Origin: Armatimonadota bacterium | Lineage (GTDB): Bacteria; Armatimonadota; SYMT01 | Assembly: GCA_020696885.1 (NCBI GenBank) | Contig: JAJFMS010000266.1 | Span: 1 to 7,267 of the forward strand | DNA length: 7,267 nucleotides | Reading direction: 5' to 3' | In this document: piece after piece, positions 6,027 through 7,267 of the stretch | How positions within the stretch are numbered: the first letter of the stretch is position 1 | How the letters are laid out: each line of letters opens with the position of its first letter | The notes under the pieces: model-generated | The model's input: the letters and a program-made list of their open reading frames with translations, nothing else | The model's database searches: none | What the model was told of the DNA's origin: nothing | Made by a program: the position numbers and the translations under genes

Positions 6027-6110
6027 ATCCTTAACTTTTGTTGCACACGCCGAGGGATCGAGGCATTTATCCAGTGCGCGGAAGAACTGGCGGTAGACGT
6101 TCTTGATCTC
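6024..6110 (-). other. Out-of-frame C-terminal remnant of the GH57 gene
   Basis: Directly after the GH57 stop, another frame encodes a 28-residue, protein-like stretch (EIKNVYRQFFRALDKCLDPS, then eight more residues) ending at TGA 6024-6026, whose TGA is also the start of element B. One added base in CCGTGAG near 6111 (giving Pro-Arg-Glu) would join it smoothly to the enzyme. I read it as the original C-terminus cut off by a one-base loss or sequence error. Confidence 0.5.
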
Positions 6111-7236
6111 ACGGATGATTCATGACCGGCCAAGCTCCCACCATTCCCGTGGGGTTAAGCTGATTCTCGAACCACTGGAGCACGTGCAGGATGTCGCTCT
6201 GCGAGAGCCAGATTGCCAGCTCCACCAGCGCGGGGTCGCCGGTGAGCTGCGCCTTATGGTAGGCGTGGTGCATCAGCTGGAACACCTCCTGCTGTGCACG
6301 ATTGCCGAGGAAGAAGTCGATGGTGCCCGGTCCCGCCCAGGTGACGGCGGTCTCCGGGAGGGGTAGGTGGCGGGACCGCTCGGCATACTTCGCGCGGGCC
6401 TCGGAGAGGGTGGCGAAGTCGATCCCTTTTCCTGAGAATTCCCCCGGTAGCAAGCGCATAAACTCGAAGATGCCGCTTGCTTCCTGGTGATGTTCTCCAA
6501 ATGTCTCGTAGTCCCACGCGACGAACACGAAGTCGCCGGCCGTTTCCCGCACCCAGCGCGCGTACTCGCTCGCCTGGAGGGGCCAGCAGGGCCAGTCGCG
6601 GCTGCTGAACCGGAACCCGACATCGTCGCTCAAGCCCAGGTGACGGCAGAAGAGGTGCGGGCCATGGTGATACCGGTAGAGCTGCGTGGGCGATCGCTCC
6701 TCCAGCACTTCCGGGCGCCCGTCCATCACCACCGCCTGCCAGCCGCCCTGCTTGAGCGCGTAGTACAGGTCGTTGGAGATGCACATCTCCGTGGTGTCCG
6801 TAATCACCGGACGCTTCCCGAAGATCCGCTCCAGCTCGTCCCGCATCCAGTCCATGCGCCGCACGAACTCCGGCATATCCAGGTAGAACAGGAACCCGTG
6901 GTACGGCTCCACGCCGATCAGCTCCACGTTCGGATGCGCCACCAGCTCCCGCATCAGCGCCAGGAGGTCCGGGTCCCAATCCTCGATCTGCCGCACAAAC
7001 GAGAGCGACATCCCCAGGCAGAGCTTGAAGCCCCGGTCCGCCAGCTTGAGGAACTCCCGGGTCGCCGGGTAGTAACACTTCCGGGCCACCTGCTCCAGGT
7101 ACCGCCGGTTCATTGCCTCGTCGAAGAGGAGAGAGGCAATGGCCCCGGGGGAAGCTCCGGCGGGGATCTCCTGCGCCGGCAGCTTGAGGCGGCGGGGCTG
7201 GTGGATAACGGTGTACGCGATGAAGAGTTGGGCCAC
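6109..7236 (-). CDS. Glycoside hydrolase family 57 (alpha-amylase / glucanotransferase type)
   Basis: This 375-residue protein is a retaining alpha-glucan-active enzyme of family GH57. Family regions are visible in order: region 1 with H12-Q13-P14 (IHQP), a region 2-like GVEPYHG (108-114), region 3 with the predicted nucleophile E150 (TTEMCISND), and region 4 with the predicted acid/base D242 (AWDYETFGEHH). The C-terminal helices include SQSDILHVLQWFE (345-357), in the place of the usual region 5. No signal peptide is seen, so it should act inside the cell. Specificity within GH57 (alpha-amylase, 4-alpha-glucanotransferase, branching) is not decided. The GTG at 7236 is chosen because HQP then lies at residue 12 as usual; no clear Shine-Dalgarno is seen, and the frame stays open to the window end, so a start further upstream is possible. 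TGA at 6109-6111 seems premature (see 6024-6110). It is the first visible gene of a minus-strand operon with USP and GH15. Confidence 0.9.
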   Translation of the reverse strand: MAQLFIAYTVIHQPRRLKLPAQEIPAGASPGAIASLLFDEAMNRRYLEQVARKCYYPATREFLKLADRGFKLCLGMSLSFVRQIEDWDPDLLALMRELVAHPNVELIGVEPYHGFLFYLDMPEFVRRMDWMRDELERIFGKRPVITDTTEMCISNDLYYALKQGGWQAVVMDGRPEVLEERSPTQLYRYHHGPHLFCRHLGLSDDVGFRFSSRDWPCWPLQASEYARWVRETAGDFVFVAWDYETFGEHHQEASGIFEFMRLLPGEFSGKGIDFATLSEARAKYAERSRHLPLPETAVTWAGPGTIDFFLGNRAQQEVFQLMHHAYHKAQLTGDPALVELAIWLSQSDILHVLQWFENQLNPTGMVGAWPVMNHP

Positions 7237-7267
7237 GGGGTACCGAGGGTCAGGGAGGGGGGAGGGG

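Noticed and set aside
5917..6027. Upstream extension of the USP to an ATG at 6027
   Set aside because: The 37 added residues come from repeat element B and the USP leader; a strong AAGGAG precedes the ATG at 5916 and the family starts there.

Overview
The window is high-GC bacterial chromosomal DNA with closely packed genes on both strands and short, repeat-rich gaps. Nothing in it fixes the taxon. The gene mix (hybrid histidine kinase, Trm112-type methyltransferase, intracellular GH15 and GH57 amylolytic enzymes around a universal stress protein), GTG starts and dispersed palindromic repeats would suit a Chloroflexota- or Armatimonadota-like lineage. That is a low-confidence guess.

Layout. 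(1) 1-790, plus strand: the 3' end of a hybrid sensor histidine kinase. The ATPase domain is in one frame and the receiver domain in another, with almost no linker, so the gene looks frameshifted or deleted at the junction. (2) 791-1083: a gap mostly filled by a 178-bp palindromic repeat (copy 1). (3) 1084-2154, plus: a zinc-ribbon (Trm112-like) plus class I SAM methyltransferase. (4) 2155-2242: a tandem repeat and large hairpin (element A). (5) 2262-3227, plus: a membrane-anchored class A beta-lactamase-like serine hydrolase with SxxK, SDN and KTG but no recognisable omega-loop glutamate. (6) 3228-3535: a CGCGAAA repeat inside a hairpin, copy 2 of the palindromic repeat in opposite orientation, and a strong hairpin between the convergent genes. 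(7) 7236-3536, minus: a likely operon of GH57 amylase-family enzyme, universal stress protein (USP) and GH15 glucoamylase-like enzyme. The USP and GH15 genes overlap by ATGA. A second stop-codon-abutting repeat (element B) lies between GH57 and USP.

How the genes may work together. GH57 and GH15 both lack signal peptides and keep their predicted catalytic residues. They could break down internal alpha-glucans such as glycogen or maltodextrin: GH57 acting on or rearranging chains, GH15 releasing glucose from ends. Coupling to a USP suggests stress or starvation control; this is inference. The methyltransferase and beta-lactamase-like genes run the same way, are bracketed by the inverted repeat copies, and have no evident functional link.

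No clearly new multi-gene system is visible. The most interesting signals are the two related repeat families, the atypical beta-lactamase-like protein, the USP without a canonical ATP motif, and two frame disruptions that are either real gene decay or sequence errors.
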